Source: Tritrichomonas musculus (Eukaryota; Parabasalia; Tritrichomonadida; Tritrichomonadidae). Taken from it: a stretch of 64,000 bases of DNA. A model generated the notes under the pieces. It saw only the letters and a list, made by a program, of their open reading frames with translations, had not been told where the DNA came from and made no database searches. The stretch covers positions 1,736,001-1,800,000 of the forward strand of contig JAPFFF010000016.1 in assembly GCA_039105265.1 (NCBI GenBank), written 5' to 3'. Below are positions 10,590-19,771 of this stretch, one piece after another. How positions within the stretch are numbered: the stretch's first letter is position 1; each line of letters starts with the position of its first letter. Position numbers and translations under genes: made by a program.

Positions 10590-11858
10590 GTTGATTAATT
10601 GATTTGCTTCTTTTGTAGGTTTAGTTGAATAAGTTATTCCGTGTTCATCACATAATATTTTCTTTGCTGCTTTGGTTCTGTTAGCTGTATTATATTTTGT
10701 TTTCTTTTCATCTTTGTTTTGATTTGTTAGTTCAGGAAACAAACAACAAGCAAGAAATCGATACCAACACAAACAATCATCAACGTTATCAATAATGATA
10801 TATTTATTTTTGCCAAACAATTCTGAAACTTCATCAATCTTTCCTGTTATCTTAACTACACGAGAGATTGTAAACGAAACAGACCAAACGATACATAATT
10901 TGATGTTTGAAGCCGTGGTTTCATATTCATGAATCTTTGATTCAATATACAGTTTAACTTTATCAATATCTTTATTCTCTCTAACAATTATTGGAATTGC
11001 TGATTTATAGTTTTTCCAATTAATATCGCTTGCTTCATACGCGTATCTTTCGTTTTCATTCTTTGGTGGTATCTCAAATATACCAGTCAATTGAAAATAT
11101 ATTTTGAACGGTTTCACTTCTTGTTTAAATACTGTTTCAGTCAAATATTCATTGATGTCTTCAATTGATGATACACCGTTTTTGTAATATATTTTTATTG
11201 GTTCTTTGCTGTCTTCATCTAATCGTTCAACCTTTTCACTATCATTTGGGAATTGGTCAATGAAATGACTGCATGCTTTGACGGCTTCATCAAAGTTTTC
11301 AGGTTCATTGATTATGAAATATGAATCATGTTTTGAATGAACACCTTTATAGCCAAACTTTTTGAGGTATTCAATTAATTCAGCATTTTCATTGTTGAAT
11401 CGAATGTCTTCATATCGTTGTGGCTGTTTGTTTGTCTTTGGTGGTAATGGTCTCAATAATATATTTTCAGATTTAATTAATTGAAGGGCTTTGTTGAGTG
11501 CATCATGAGCTATTTTAATATTGTCCTCGATTTGTTTTTGTTTTAGTTTTTGTTCATCATCTTGTTCTTCTTCTTCAAATTGTTCCTCTTCCTCCTCTTC
11601 TTCTTGTTCTTCTGCTTCTCTTTTCATTCTATTGACGAAAGCTAATATTGATATGTCATTGATTCTATCACCTTCATGTTCTCTAAAACCGAATGAAGTT
11701 AGATAGTTTTCTAAGATTGATTGGAAATGTTTAACATCATAATCACTAGGTTTAGATGTTGATAAGCGAGGTTTTAATTGAAGTTCATTATTGATATACC
11801 TGATTTGTTCAATAACAAATGATTTGGTATCTTTTTGATAGTAATAACGAGAACTCAT
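10587..11858 (-). CDS. Protein-primed DNA polymerase of element A, N-terminal part
   Basis: These 423 aa match the first 480 or so residues of the element B polymerase: a divergent N-terminus with a Glu-rich linker (about 85-105), a conserved middle region, and a DNVDDCLCWYRFLA segment. In B that segment reads DNEDDGLCWYRFLA. It resembles the catalytic Cys motif of OTU-type proteases (DG.C..R), but the glycine is replaced here. The frame ends at a TAG, and the same frame continues in the next gene with FKGITIEEMKES, matching FKGMTLDEMKES in B. The break is therefore a single nonsense codon, not two genes. Unless the TAG is read through, the polymerase is inactive. Confidence 0.8.
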   Translation of the reverse strand: MSSRYYYQKDTKSFVIEQIRYINNELQLKPRLSTSKPSDYDVKHFQSILENYLTSFGFREHEGDRINDISILAFVNRMKREAEEQEEEEEEEQFEEEEQDDEQKLKQKQIEDNIKIAHDALNKALQLIKSENILLRPLPPKTNKQPQRYEDIRFNNENAELIEYLKKFGYKGVHSKHDSYFIINEPENFDEAVKACSHFIDQFPNDSEKVERLDEDSKEPIKIYYKNGVSSIEDINEYLTETVFKQEVKPFKIYFQLTGIFEIPPKNENERYAYEASDINWKNYKSAIPIIVRENKDIDKVKLYIESKIHEYETTASNIKLCIVWSVSFTISRVVKITGKIDEVSELFGKNKYIIIDNVDDCLCWYRFLACCLFPELTNQNKDEKKTKYNTANRTKAAKKILCDEHGITYSTKPTKEANQLIN

Positions 11859-11952
11859 TTATGATATAATTAAAAAATCAAATTATTTGAATTTTGAAAA
11901 AATGTTAAATCAAAAAATAAAAAAATAATTAGAGTTTTTTTATTTCATTGAA

Positions 11953-12303
11953 ATGACAGAATTAAGAGAAATAATAAAACACATTGAAGAAATACATAAA
12001 TTACTTTTGATATTAGAATCAAAACAAGAAGTAAGTGAAGAAGAAGAAACAAATGAAGAAGCAAATACAGAAGCAAACCATAAAAGACCACGTTCAATAT
12101 TCAATTCATCAAAGTTCTTGAACAAGGATGAACGTGAAAAAGTTATACAATTTTTGGATGATAAAGTAATGAATGATATAAATAAGTTGCCAGCACATAA
12201 AAGGTGTTCATATACACAAAACTTATTGAAGGAAAAATTGAAGTTAAATGTATCATCATATATGATTAATAGATTATTGGCATTTAAGAACAACAAAGAA
12301 TAA
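11953..12303 (+). CDS. Small protein with coiled coil and helix-turn-helix-like end
   Basis: This 116-aa protein has a helical first third (LREIIKHIEEIHKLLLILES), a Glu/Asn-rich acidic linker (about residues 28-48) and a basic C-terminal helical domain. The segment CSYTQNLLKEKLKLNVSSYM resembles a helix-turn-helix, so DNA binding is possible but unproven. It starts a run of five plus-strand genes (11953-14331) that ends in the packaging ATPase, divergent from the polymerase gene across a 94-bp A/T-rich gap that probably holds both promoters. A minus-strand frame over the same bases is a shadow. Confidence 0.65.
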   Translation: MTELREIIKHIEEIHKLLLILESKQEVSEEEETNEEANTEANHKRPRSIFNSSKFLNKDEREKVIQFLDDKVMNDINKLPAHKRCSYTQNLLKEKLKLNVSSYMINRLLAFKNNKE

Positions 12304-12341
12304 AAATATCATTTAATTAATTTGTTTATTTTTGGTTTAAA

Positions 12342-12587
12342 ATGAATAGTGCAATTAAAGGTTTGAGTTGTGATACATCATCTTTAAACGCTCAGTTTCG
12401 AATAGTTAAAGACAAGATATTCAATGAATGTATGAATTCTGAAGATGATGCATTAAACGGAAAGTTTGATAAGATGATTCACATATTGTCGATTTATAAA
12501 CAACTATTTAATGATATTGAATCAATCAAAATACAATTAAGAGCTATTGATGAACGTATCAAATCAGCTGAACAGTTGACTTTGTAA
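12342..12587 (+). CDS. Small helical protein
   Basis: This 81-aa protein is predicted to be almost entirely helical, with a coiled-coil-like end (IESIKIQLRAIDERIKSAEQ). The start follows a T-rich tract (TTTATTTTTGGTTTAAA), as seen before other genes of the element. It weakly resembles the 84-aa protein at 32014-32268 of element C in length and in helix pattern near the end (LKDIQTRIELALLSV). I do not recognise the family. It is the second gene of the ATPase gene run. Confidence 0.6.
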   Translation: MNSAIKGLSCDTSSLNAQFRIVKDKIFNECMNSEDDALNGKFDKMIHILSIYKQLFNDIESIKIQLRAIDERIKSAEQLTL

Positions 12588-12650
12588 ATGATTCAATGAA
12601 TGACTCATCATTGATTGGTTTTATTTTTACCTAAAACGAATAACTTTAAT

Positions 12651-13220
12651 ATGAATAAAGCTCGTATATTATCGTCAGAAAACGATGCATCAGTTAAGCA
12701 GGAACAATCAACCAGTATTAATATAAACATCAAACCAAAGCAACCACAACCAGTTGAATATCCATCAGTACAACCATTACCACAATCATCTCAAGCCACA
12801 AATTTTACTATACCTCAGATGAGTGGAGTATATCAATCACAGCATCCAACAAACAATGTTTCCCTAGAAAGAGGTATCAGTGATATAGGAGCTGATATAA
12901 CAGAACTTGAAACCAAAAACAAATTCCTTGAGATATTGTTATCAATCTATGAAACAAACCCAATAAAAGTCAATGATTTATTGATTTGTCATTCAAATAC
13001 ATTAATGGAACTCATCAAATTACTAACACAAGCAGATAAAGTTGAATTGATTGTCAATGATGATTGTGCGTGTAATGGTTGCGTTTCTCGTTCCAAATAT
13101 CTTTTAATTGATAGGATATTGGTGTACAAAAATAATGAATCAAATGACTTGAAATACAAATATAATAGCATTTATACCGAACTCATTAGACACAACATTT
13201 CATTAAAAACATGTATTTAA
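12651..13220 (+). CDS. Conserved Maverick protein with ARILSSE N-terminus (element A copy)
   Basis: This 189-aa protein has relatives in all three elements: 18798-19481 in B and 45305-45838 in C. It begins MNKARILSSEND, then a KQEQ...NINIKP motif, a Pro/Gln-rich linker, and a conserved C-terminal domain from about residue 85. That domain has LETKNKFLEILLSIYE, a Cys cluster CACNGC and a final YNSIYTELIRHNISLK helix. The Cys pair recurs in B (CSGCC) and, reduced, in C (KCC). I chose the ATG at 12651 because MNKARILSS aligns with the B copy; the open frame further upstream has only a TTG. The function is unknown. It sits just before the membrane peptide and ATPase, suggesting an assembly role. 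Confidence 0.75.
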   Translation: MNKARILSSENDASVKQEQSTSININIKPKQPQPVEYPSVQPLPQSSQATNFTIPQMSGVYQSQHPTNNVSLERGISDIGADITELETKNKFLEILLSIYETNPIKVNDLLICHSNTLMELIKLLTQADKVELIVNDDCACNGCVSRSKYLLIDRILVYKNNESNDLKYKYNSIYTELIRHNISLKTCI

Positions 13221-13230
13221 AAACTAATAA

Positions 13231-13362
13231 ATGATATATGAAATATTAGTTGTTTCATTATTAACAGGTTTATTTTTAGTGAAGATTGTTGAAGTATCTT
13301 TAATGATGCCTGACAAAGAACCAGAACTCAGTGAAGAGATAAGAACAAAGATGTATTCATGA
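13231..13362 (+). CDS. 43-aa single-span membrane peptide
   Basis: This short gene reads MIYEILVVSLLTGLFLVKIV and then a charged tail (PDKEPELSEEIRTK). Residues 3-20 form one clear transmembrane segment. It fits exactly between the ARILSSE gene (10 bp gap) and the ATPase gene (24 bp gap) on the same strand. Short membrane proteins are common next to capsid assembly genes in dsDNA viruses with internal membranes, but the role here is inferred from position only. Confidence 0.55.
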   Translation: MIYEILVVSLLTGLFLVKIVEVSLMMPDKEPELSEEIRTKMYS

Positions 13363-13386
13363 AGAGCTTTAACGAAAACTAAAGAA

Positions 13387-14331
13387 ATGAAACGTTTCAT
13401 GAAACCCACTCAGTTTAATTATAAAGAGATTTTATTCTCTAGTGGTTCTGATTATGATGATGACCAAATGAGTTTTGCATTTGAATATGAATCATTCAGA
13501 CCAACTGTTAATGAAAAGACATTTAATATTGATGATGAAATGAATAAAGCATATCAACGCAATGAATCAAAAATAAAGAATGAATCAATCAGACCAATCG
13601 CAAACGGCATTTATTCATATTACAATTCATTGAACATACTCGTTGGTCAACAAGGTAAAGGAAAGAGTCATATAATGCTACGAGATGTTATTCAAATGTC
13701 TCGAATGAAGAACGCTGGCTTTCATTTAATCGTTTATGTATCACGAAACGGAACAATCAATGATGCAACATTCGAAAGCCAACGCGAATTGATACAGCTA
13801 CCAATAAAAACTGTTGCTGACAGCAATGCTGAAGAATATCTTAAACAACTTGATTTATATAAAGAATTGTATAACAAATATTCATCAACACCAAAAATAG
13901 TAATCGAAGGGACGGAGTCCCCTTTTGCGAAGCAAAATGAAAAGAAGTTAAACGATATGTTTGAGTTTCTTCATATCAATAAACTAGGTCAACCGAATAA
14001 ACCGCTAAATACTATCATTCTTTGTGAAGACTTCTTGAAATCGAAACTAATTAAATCATCCTATTTTATCAATACCATCAGTCAGCTTCGACATAAGAAT
14101 CTAATCATATTCGTTAACATCCAGTTCTTCAAAGCTTTAACAACAGAATGGAAAAATAATGCAACATCATTCTTCATCTTCAGTGGTTATTCACGACAGA
14201 AACTTGGCTACATATATCAACAAGTTCCATTCCCAATAGATTTCGAAGAGCTATGGAATCGATACAGAACAATGAAAGCACATCAATTCGTTTTAATCAA
14301 TGTTCGAACTAATAACCTTTCATTCATCTAA
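13387..14331 (+). CDS. A32/FtsK-HerA-type genome-packaging ATPase of element A
   Basis: This 314-aa ATPase is predicted to pump the element's DNA into capsids. Walker A is LVGQQGKGKSH (about residues 80-90). The Walker B region is NTIILCEDF (about 213-221), with E-D in place of the more usual D-D/E. A following SQLRHKNLIIFVNIQ segment matches the sensor strand of this family. Length and order agree with Polinton and virophage ATPases. Element C has a relative at 59183-60094 with GKQSLGKT and IFLFDD. The last 12 bp overlap the convergent gene at 14320. Confidence 0.85.
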   Translation: MKRFMKPTQFNYKEILFSSGSDYDDDQMSFAFEYESFRPTVNEKTFNIDDEMNKAYQRNESKIKNESIRPIANGIYSYYNSLNILVGQQGKGKSHIMLRDVIQMSRMKNAGFHLIVYVSRNGTINDATFESQRELIQLPIKTVADSNAEEYLKQLDLYKELYNKYSSTPKIVIEGTESPFAKQNEKKLNDMFEFLHINKLGQPNKPLNTIILCEDFLKSKLIKSSYFINTISQLRHKNLIIFVNIQFFKALTTEWKNNATSFFIFSGYSRQKLGYIYQQVPFPIDFEELWNRYRTMKAHQFVLINVRTNNLSFI

Positions 14332-14778
14332 TACAATTTGTTGTTGAACACCAACAAACAGTTGTGGTGTATTGATATTATATTTTTGTCTCATTTGTTC
14401 AATGAGTTCTTTTGTTTTCTTATCTGTTGCCTTTCTGATACTGTAATTATAATACTTGTATTCTTTAAATGATTGCTCTTCATTTGAACCTTCAACGAAG
14501 AACTCAATAGATGTTGTTGATATTCTTCTTCTAACATTTGATGTTAATGTTATATATTCAAGCCCGAGTTCAACAATCTTATCATAATATAATCGTTTAA
14601 ATGCATTATCTTTGTTCTTCAATGATATGTATATCACTTTAGATTTATATGCAGCCTTTCCACAAGGTATTGGATATCTATCACACAGAATTGAGAAATC
14701 ACATTGTTTGAACTTCTCTGATTCATCCAACATATCAATAAGTGAATTGATGTAATCATAAACCTTTGGTGTTGACAT
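14320..14778 (-). CDS. Hypothetical protein convergent with the ATPase
   Basis: This 152-aa protein of unknown family is mixed alpha/beta. It has a KVIYISLKNKDNAFKRLYYD strand-helix segment and a basic VRRRIS patch, followed by a helical LIEQMRQKYN end. It has no signal peptide, membrane span or Cys motif. Its 3' end overlaps the ATPase gene by 12 bp. The start follows a T-rich tract typical of these elements. Confidence 0.6.
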   Translation of the reverse strand: MSTPKVYDYINSLIDMLDESEKFKQCDFSILCDRYPIPCGKAAYKSKVIYISLKNKDNAFKRLYYDKIVELGLEYITLTSNVRRRISTTSIEFFVEGSNEEQSFKEYKYYNYSIRKATDKKTKELIEQMRQKYNINTPQLFVGVQQQIVLDE

Positions 14779-14848
14779 ATCTTTAGAGTGAAATTAAAAA
14801 ACAAAAAACAAAAATAAAAACGTCATTGAAGACACTTCAGATATCTTT

Positions 14849-15055
14849 TTAATAAATGAGTTCTTCAAGTTCAGCAATTAATTCAATAGGACCGTTGAAT
14901 TTCTTTAGTTGTTCAATAAAGTGATTTATCTCTTTTAGTACTTCATCTATGATATCATCATTATCGTAAAGGTATTTTAATGCAGGTCTCCATCCTTTTA
15001 GCTTTTTGTTGATTCTATTAATGAGGATGCTTAATGTTTCGGCTTGGTTTGACAT
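14849..15055 (-). CDS. Small helical protein at the right end of element A
   Basis: This 68-aa, all-helical, weakly amphipathic protein reads LSILINRINKKLKGWRPALK, then an acidic DNDDIIDEVLKEIN helix and LIAELEELIY. The family is unknown. It is the last plausible gene of element A before the unusual 15.06-15.31 kb spacer. The ATG follows a T-rich tract as in other genes here. Confidence 0.5.
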   Translation of the reverse strand: MSNQAETLSILINRINKKLKGWRPALKYLYDNDDIIDEVLKEINHFIEQLKKFNGPIELIAELEELIY

Positions 15056-15312
15056 TATAAATTGCTGATAAAAAAATAAAAAATTTTTGAAAGTTCGATT
15101 TTTTGAGTTGTGTTATTTTTGGTCATTAGTCGTGTTGACGGTGGGCTTTAGCCCGACGGAAACCGACTGATATATACTACTAAACAAGTTCAAAGATGTA
15201 AATTCAAAGATGAAGATTCAAAGATGAAGATTCAAAGTGGCGACCGTTAACTTTAAACTTTATCTGACCTCCCAAAAGCCCACACATATACTACTCACGT
15301 ATCACACCTAGG
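15056..15312. other. Spacer between elements A and B
   Basis: About 257 bp without a gene and with a base make-up unlike its neighbours. It contains the palindrome GGGCTTTAGCCC near 15142-15153 inside GTCG...CGAC arms, a tandem array of a 14-base ATTCAAAGATGAAG-type unit near 15198-15237, and two copies of ATATACTACT (near 15171 and 15284). It marks where the gene order of A stops and the truncated fibre of B begins, so it may contain an element end or a deletion junction. I found no clear terminal inverted repeat. Confidence 0.45.
15198..15237. repeat. Short tandem repeat (14-base unit)
   Basis: About three imperfect copies of ATTCAAAGATGAAG lie in the A/B spacer. The purpose is unknown; it could be slippage-generated filler. 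Confidence 0.6.
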
Positions 15313-17040
15313 ATGCCTGATGCTGGAGTTCATTTGGTATTTGATGTTAATTGGGGTGATTCGAGAGTTAATAATATAATAGATGATATAATGCATATTG
15401 ATGTAATATTTAAACCAAATGCTTCTGCTAGCAATGCTGATGTAATGCAAAGGTATGATAATAATGGTAAACTAATTGATATAATAAGATGGCTTCATAG
15501 TGATGGGCGAATTACATATGTAACGACTAGTACATCTCATACAGGTCTTCCAATAGCATATAATTTCATTAGAGCTCAAATCGAATCACCATTTATTAAA
15601 ACTGAAAATGTTGCTGATGGAAATCCAGAACAAATCACAATTCAATGTACACAGAATGATAGTGGTTGTGTAGTCCCAGATGCTGATATAAGAAGGGTAT
15701 TAACAGCCAAAAATATTATCGTGAAGTTCAAACGAAATGCCGAAGATACAACGTATGAAGAAGCTGAATATACTTATGCTGGACGAAGTAACTTGAATTT
15801 AATATACAAATCAACCAGCCCCTCCGGGGGTGAATCAATAGATATTCATTATAATACCCATATTGTCTCAATAAGAGCCGCGGACGATACACTGACCAAT
15901 ATATATGATGCGTCTATCACATTAATCAGCAACCAACCTGTGAGCGATGATATGATTACTTCGGTGAAATATGTTGATGGGAAATATGCTTTGAAATCCG
16001 AATCTGATGAAAAATATAGAGAGAAAAATGATTTGAAAGTTGGGAATAAAATTATTCTACCAATAACAAACGGCCCTTACGAACCAGAAGGTCTTACTGG
16101 TGAATTCTATTATACTTCATTCATTCCATTCCAAGAAGGAGCTCACTTAGTTGGTAAAACCGGCTCAGCATTAAGTTATGATTTTGATATCATATTCAAG
16201 ACAGACAGAACTGTTAATATACACAATACAATAGCTCATGTTATGAAAACAAATATGGGCTCGTTTTATTGGGATGAAGCAACAGGTGTACTTTATAATT
16301 ACGATGGAACATATCCAGTACGAGTTACTCTAGCTGAATTTGGTGAAGAAGATCAAATAGCATTGAAGAGTGAGATTCCAGAACCTGTCGATTTGTCGGG
16401 TTATGTGGCAAAAAATAGTTTATTAGAAATAACTAGTCCATCAAGTAATATAGCTAAATTTTATAGTTCTGTTGGTTCTAATGTTATTACTTCAATTAGT
16501 TTTGGATATAATGATGTATATAATACTGATTTTGAATATAAATCTGGAAAAATTGCTGATAGTGGGAATTTGGATATATATGTTGATGGTTATAAATTTC
16601 AATCTTTTCAGATGTTTGGTACTGCAAGAAATACAATAATTGATTCTAATTTAACTGTTTCTGGTAAGATAACATCAAATGGTTCAAATACAATCACTCA
16701 TTACTGTCCAATCGAAGCAGGTCAAAACATATCTGATTTCGTTGCAGGAAAGCCTGTATTCATGAGTGGACATGTATATAAATATGTTAACGGATCCTTC
16801 ATTAGTTCCACAGCTAACGATTCAACTGATTGCATTTGTAGTGTAGTGATCAATGGATCCTATAAAGAGTTCGTTGGAGTGATTACAGAAGTGGATGCTG
16901 AAAATGGATGTATCAAATTTGCTTCTCATGGAGACATGTTATTCACAGTTGATGATGCAAATCTCTATCAAATTGGTGACGTAATTCTCTATAATGGAAA
17001 GATCTTGGATGCTGAATATGCCATGACTTTACGAATCTAG
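15313..17040 (+). pseudogene. 5'-truncated fibre-like gene of element B with a terminal amber codon
   Basis: These 575 aa match the C-terminal half of the fibres in A and C. Residues 1-60 look like an interrupted attachment module (IDVIFKPNAS...). About 236-355 carry a module with NDLKVGNKIILPITNG, FQEGAHLVGKTG and DEATGVLYNYDGTYPVRVT. The conserved terminal domain (NTITHYCPIE, TDCICSV, FASHGD) follows. After MTLRI there is an in-frame TAG at 17038-17040. The same frame then continues with QSIVGKVTAKINETTLAIFK and a TAA ending at 17106, which matches the natural end of the A fibre. The gene therefore seems both truncated at the front and cut short by one nonsense codon. Confidence 0.75.
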
Positions 17041-17372
17041 CAATCAATTGTTGGAAAGGTCACAGCAAAAATAAATGAAACGACATTAGCTATCTTCAAA
17101 TCTTAAAAGCAAAAATGCAAAAACCAATCCGTCTACGTGGATGCGTACTGCATTCGAATAAGGAACAATATGTACCCGGGATTATATCATCCCTTATAGG
17201 AAAGGATCTGCATCCACTATGGCTGGGGAAAGAACGAATCTTTCATTACAAAGGATTGCAAATGCCGGCAAATGCCCCGTATTACCCCATAATCCACAAG
17301 TAATAGCTTACCCAAGGTGTTTAGTTCGCTTGGGCTCTATCACAAATATGGACCGGAAATAATACGAAAAAT

Positions 17373-17458
17373 CGGCACCGAGGAGAATCGAACTCATGCC
17401 TGCAGCAGAAGCCCGGAGACATGCTTCATGACTCTACGACTGTACCAGTTAGCGCTAA
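17373..17458 (-). tRNA. Degenerate tRNA-like sequence
   Basis: Read on the minus strand, the segment has a box A-like TAGCGCTAACTGG and, 51 bases further, a box B-like GAGTTCGATTCTC, followed by CGGTGCCG as a 3' acceptor strand. The 5' acceptor strand that should pair with it is missing, and the anticodon arm does not form a clean 5-bp stem with a 7-base loop. It could be a decayed tRNA, a tRNA-derived repeat or chance. A covariance-model search would settle it. Confidence 0.3.
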
Positions 17459-17628
17459 CATTTATATGTTTTCGATTTACTATTTAATTGGTTCTAACCC
17501 TATTCCTTCATACATATATTGCAATAATTATGCAAAATTTTTCGAAATATTTTTCATGTCACAAGTCAAAAATTCTCCAAAATTCTGTAAAATAGTAGAC
17601 TCTTAGGAAGTCGAAAACATTAGTAGAA

Positions 17629-17883
17629 CTATTCATTTTTGCATTTGATTTTGAAGGATTTGGCAAGAGTGCATATTTGCACTTTAGAAATTTCATTGAA
17701 TATCCAATCATTTTCAAACTTTAGTAGAATCATTGAGATTTGATATTGATTTTGAAGAGTCATATAAACTTGTCTCCAAGCATTCATTTTTGGGTCCAAT
17801 TTTGAAGGTTTAGGCGACTGGCGGAATCCCGACCTTCGCATTTTGTTGATGAAAACATATATAATTTCATATATTTCAAGCAA
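17629..17883 (-). pseudogene. Remnant frame with KMNAWRQVY motif
   Basis: This 84-codon minus-strand frame contains LDPKMNAWRQVYMTLQNQ. A plus-strand frame at 27811 begins MTLKMNARRQVYPRIENR. The shared KMNA.RQVY....N core suggests two remnants of one repeated sequence on either side of element B. The rest of the frame looks non-coding. The function is unknown. Confidence 0.3.
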
Positions 17884-17956
17884 TCAGAAACATTTTTCTA
17901 AAACAAACTCATATTATTATTGATTTAATTTTTTTATCAGAAGGTCAAAGAATAAC

Positions 17957-18775
17957 ATGTCAGCCATTAACGCAAACACCAACAACAAACTCATCTATGA
18001 ACCAATTAATGATGATTATGAATGGATCCAATACAATAAAGAATTGAGAGTCATTCGTTCCATTAAAGATGATATGTATCAAATGCAATCCATCATCAAT
18101 GCATGTAATTCAAATAAACTAGCATATCATTATTTCGAAAATCAGTCAACTAAAGATGTATTAGATGAATTTGAGCTAGAAAAATCGACCCTCGGAATTC
18201 CGAGGTTCGCAAAATCATGGGAAAACCGCAAGAATTTACCGAATGGATTAAGAGGTTATTATGTTCATCGATATTTGGTTAATGATGTAGCTATATGGGC
18301 AAGTCGAAAATATCATCTCAGAATACTCAAACTTCTTGATGAAATAGCATCAAATGAACGTGAAGAATTAACTAAAACCATTGCTGCCAAAGATGATGTA
18401 ATTGCAGAACAAGCTCAAAATATTGAATCTCAAAGACCTCGAATGGTTCCATCAAATAAAGAGAATTGCTATAAATATTTGATTTGGAAAGAACCCTCAC
18501 CTGATTCAGAACATGTTATACTCCATCTTGTGAGACGTCATAAATCAAACTTCAGACAAGTCAACAAACATTTCAAAAATACAGATGAGAACTGGTTCTA
18601 TAGAGAGAATCTTCCAATTGCAATGACTCCAAACGAAGATATCAAAGCATTAGTTAAGAAGATATTTCCTGGATCTGATTATAAAATGAATGGAAGCATA
18701 ATCAATATTAATGAGAAGCATCTATCCAAACTCCATGAAGAGATCTCCAAATACTTTGATGAATTCCAATTCTAA
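17957..18775 (+). CDS. KilA-N domain protein
   Basis: This 272-aa protein has a KilA-N DNA-binding domain at about residues 40-135, with FAKSWENRKN, then LRGYYVHRYLVNDVAIWASR and a HLRILKLLDEI helix, as in poxvirus, phage and Trichomonas KilA-N proteins. A coiled-coil stretch follows (about 135-160). Residues 168-272 form a second conserved domain with YLIWKEPSPDSEHVILHLVR, of the kind found after KilA-N in large DNA viruses. It probably binds DNA, but its target is unknown. Many KilA-N genes in T. vaginalis are associated with Mavericks. The start is preceded by a T-rich tract. Confidence 0.85.
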   Translation: MSAINANTNNKLIYEPINDDYEWIQYNKELRVIRSIKDDMYQMQSIINACNSNKLAYHYFENQSTKDVLDEFELEKSTLGIPRFAKSWENRKNLPNGLRGYYVHRYLVNDVAIWASRKYHLRILKLLDEIASNEREELTKTIAAKDDVIAEQAQNIESQRPRMVPSNKENCYKYLIWKEPSPDSEHVILHLVRRHKSNFRQVNKHFKNTDENWFYRENLPIAMTPNEDIKALVKKIFPGSDYKMNGSIININEKHLSKLHEEISKYFDEFQF

Positions 18776-18797
18776 AAATATCAACATTATTTTTGCT

Positions 18798-19481
18798 TTA
18801 GCAAACCATTTTCAATGATATTCCATACTTGATGAATTGACTGTAAATGTTATTATAAGCATATTTTAGGTCTTCGGTTTTACCTTCTTTGGTTACCAAT
18901 ATTTTTGAAACATAGATGATCTTATCTGATTTCCCGCCATTCGACTTAGTCGAAATTGCTCCGCAACATCCGCTGCATCCAATATCTTCATTCAAGACTA
19001 ATTCAACTTTCTCACATCCAGTCAATAATTTGATCATTTCCATCAACAACTTGCTTTCACAGACAACATATGAATTCACTTTTAATGGATTGTTCTCATA
19101 CATTTCAACTAGCATTTCAAGAAATCGGTTTTTCTTGTCAAGCTCATCTAATTCATTTCCCAAATCTGCGATACCCCTGTCTTGTGCTAATTGGAAAGGA
19201 CTGTTTGTTGGTTGTGGAGATACTGATTGATATTCCGGATTCGTCATCTGAGTATTTGTAATTGGACCATTCCCTTGGGGAACTTCCGGTTGGCAAACTT
19301 TTATAAAATTTACATTTGGGTTAAAAGGTTCAACTGCTGGATAGAGAGGGACTGTTGATGGTCTTTTATCATGATGAGGTTTGATATTAATGTTTACATT
19401 AGTCTGTTGCTCTTGCTTTATCGTATTATCTGTCTCACTGGATAGTATACGTGCTTGCCTAAGTGTTCCTGTCATTTGCAT
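18798..19481 (-). CDS. Conserved Maverick protein with ARILSSE N-terminus (element B copy)
   Basis: This 227-aa protein corresponds to 12651-13220 of element A. It has RQARILSSETDN, then QEQQTNVNINIKP, a long Pro-rich linker, RGIADLGNELDELDKKNRFL and a C-terminal domain with LVLNEDIGCSGCCG and YNNIYSQFIKYGISLK. The ATG at 19481 (MQMTGTLRQ) was chosen because it follows a TATTTTTG tract and aligns with the A start; a longer frame to 19529 overlaps the spacer. Conservation across three elements with different replication genes suggests a core function, probably in virion assembly. None is known to me. Confidence 0.75.
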   Translation of the reverse strand: MQMTGTLRQARILSSETDNTIKQEQQTNVNINIKPHHDKRPSTVPLYPAVEPFNPNVNFIKVCQPEVPQGNGPITNTQMTNPEYQSVSPQPTNSPFQLAQDRGIADLGNELDELDKKNRFLEMLVEMYENNPLKVNSYVVCESKLLMEMIKLLTGCEKVELVLNEDIGCSGCCGAISTKSNGGKSDKIIYVSKILVTKEGKTEDLKYAYNNIYSQFIKYGISLKMVC

Positions 19482-19497
19482 TAATACAAAAATAGAT

Positions 19498-19719
19498 TTA
19501 GCATCTAATTTTTTTAAATTGTCTTTCAATCAAATCATTTTTGAGATACATCTTGCCATTCAATTCAACAGCAACGATTCCATCTCTGTTATAATATTCT
19601 CCAACAATTCCCTTGAATGATTTGGTACCTTTTCGCTTAATGATATTTGGACTTTCAATCATAATTTCGTAATCATTCTCGAAACCAACCAATGGAACGA
19701 ACCTCTCATTCATATTCAT
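19498..19719 (-). pseudogene. NUMOD4 fragment of an HNH homing endonuclease gene
   Basis: These 73 aa match only the NUMOD4 part of the element A nuclease: FVPLVGFENDYEI, an IIKRKGTKSFKG strand pair, then VELNGKMYLKNDLIERQFK. The HNH core (VDH...N...N) is absent. It ends 16 bp before the ARILSSE gene, on the same strand. It is probably a decayed homing endonuclease gene, although a surviving DNA-binding fragment is possible. Confidence 0.7.
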
Positions 19720-19771
19720 TTGTGTCTTCGTTAAAAAGTTATTAGAGGTAGTCCTTTGGACATATTATCTT

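Larger units (their letters stand above)
17107..17956. other. Long gene-poor stretch in element B
   Basis: About 850 bp between the fibre remnant and the KilA-N gene. The first 250 bp are richer in G+C and have only short unconvincing frames (for example 17115-17303, 62 codons). Then comes a tRNA-like segment (17373-17458) and a minus-strand frame (17629-17883) sharing a short motif with the 27.8 kb region. The final 70 bp are T-rich and probably hold the KilA-N promoter. Confidence 0.6.

Noticed and set aside
11940-12296. Minus-strand 118-codon frame
   Set aside because: Antisense of the small helical gene at 11953; Ser/Phe-rich translation typical of a shadow.
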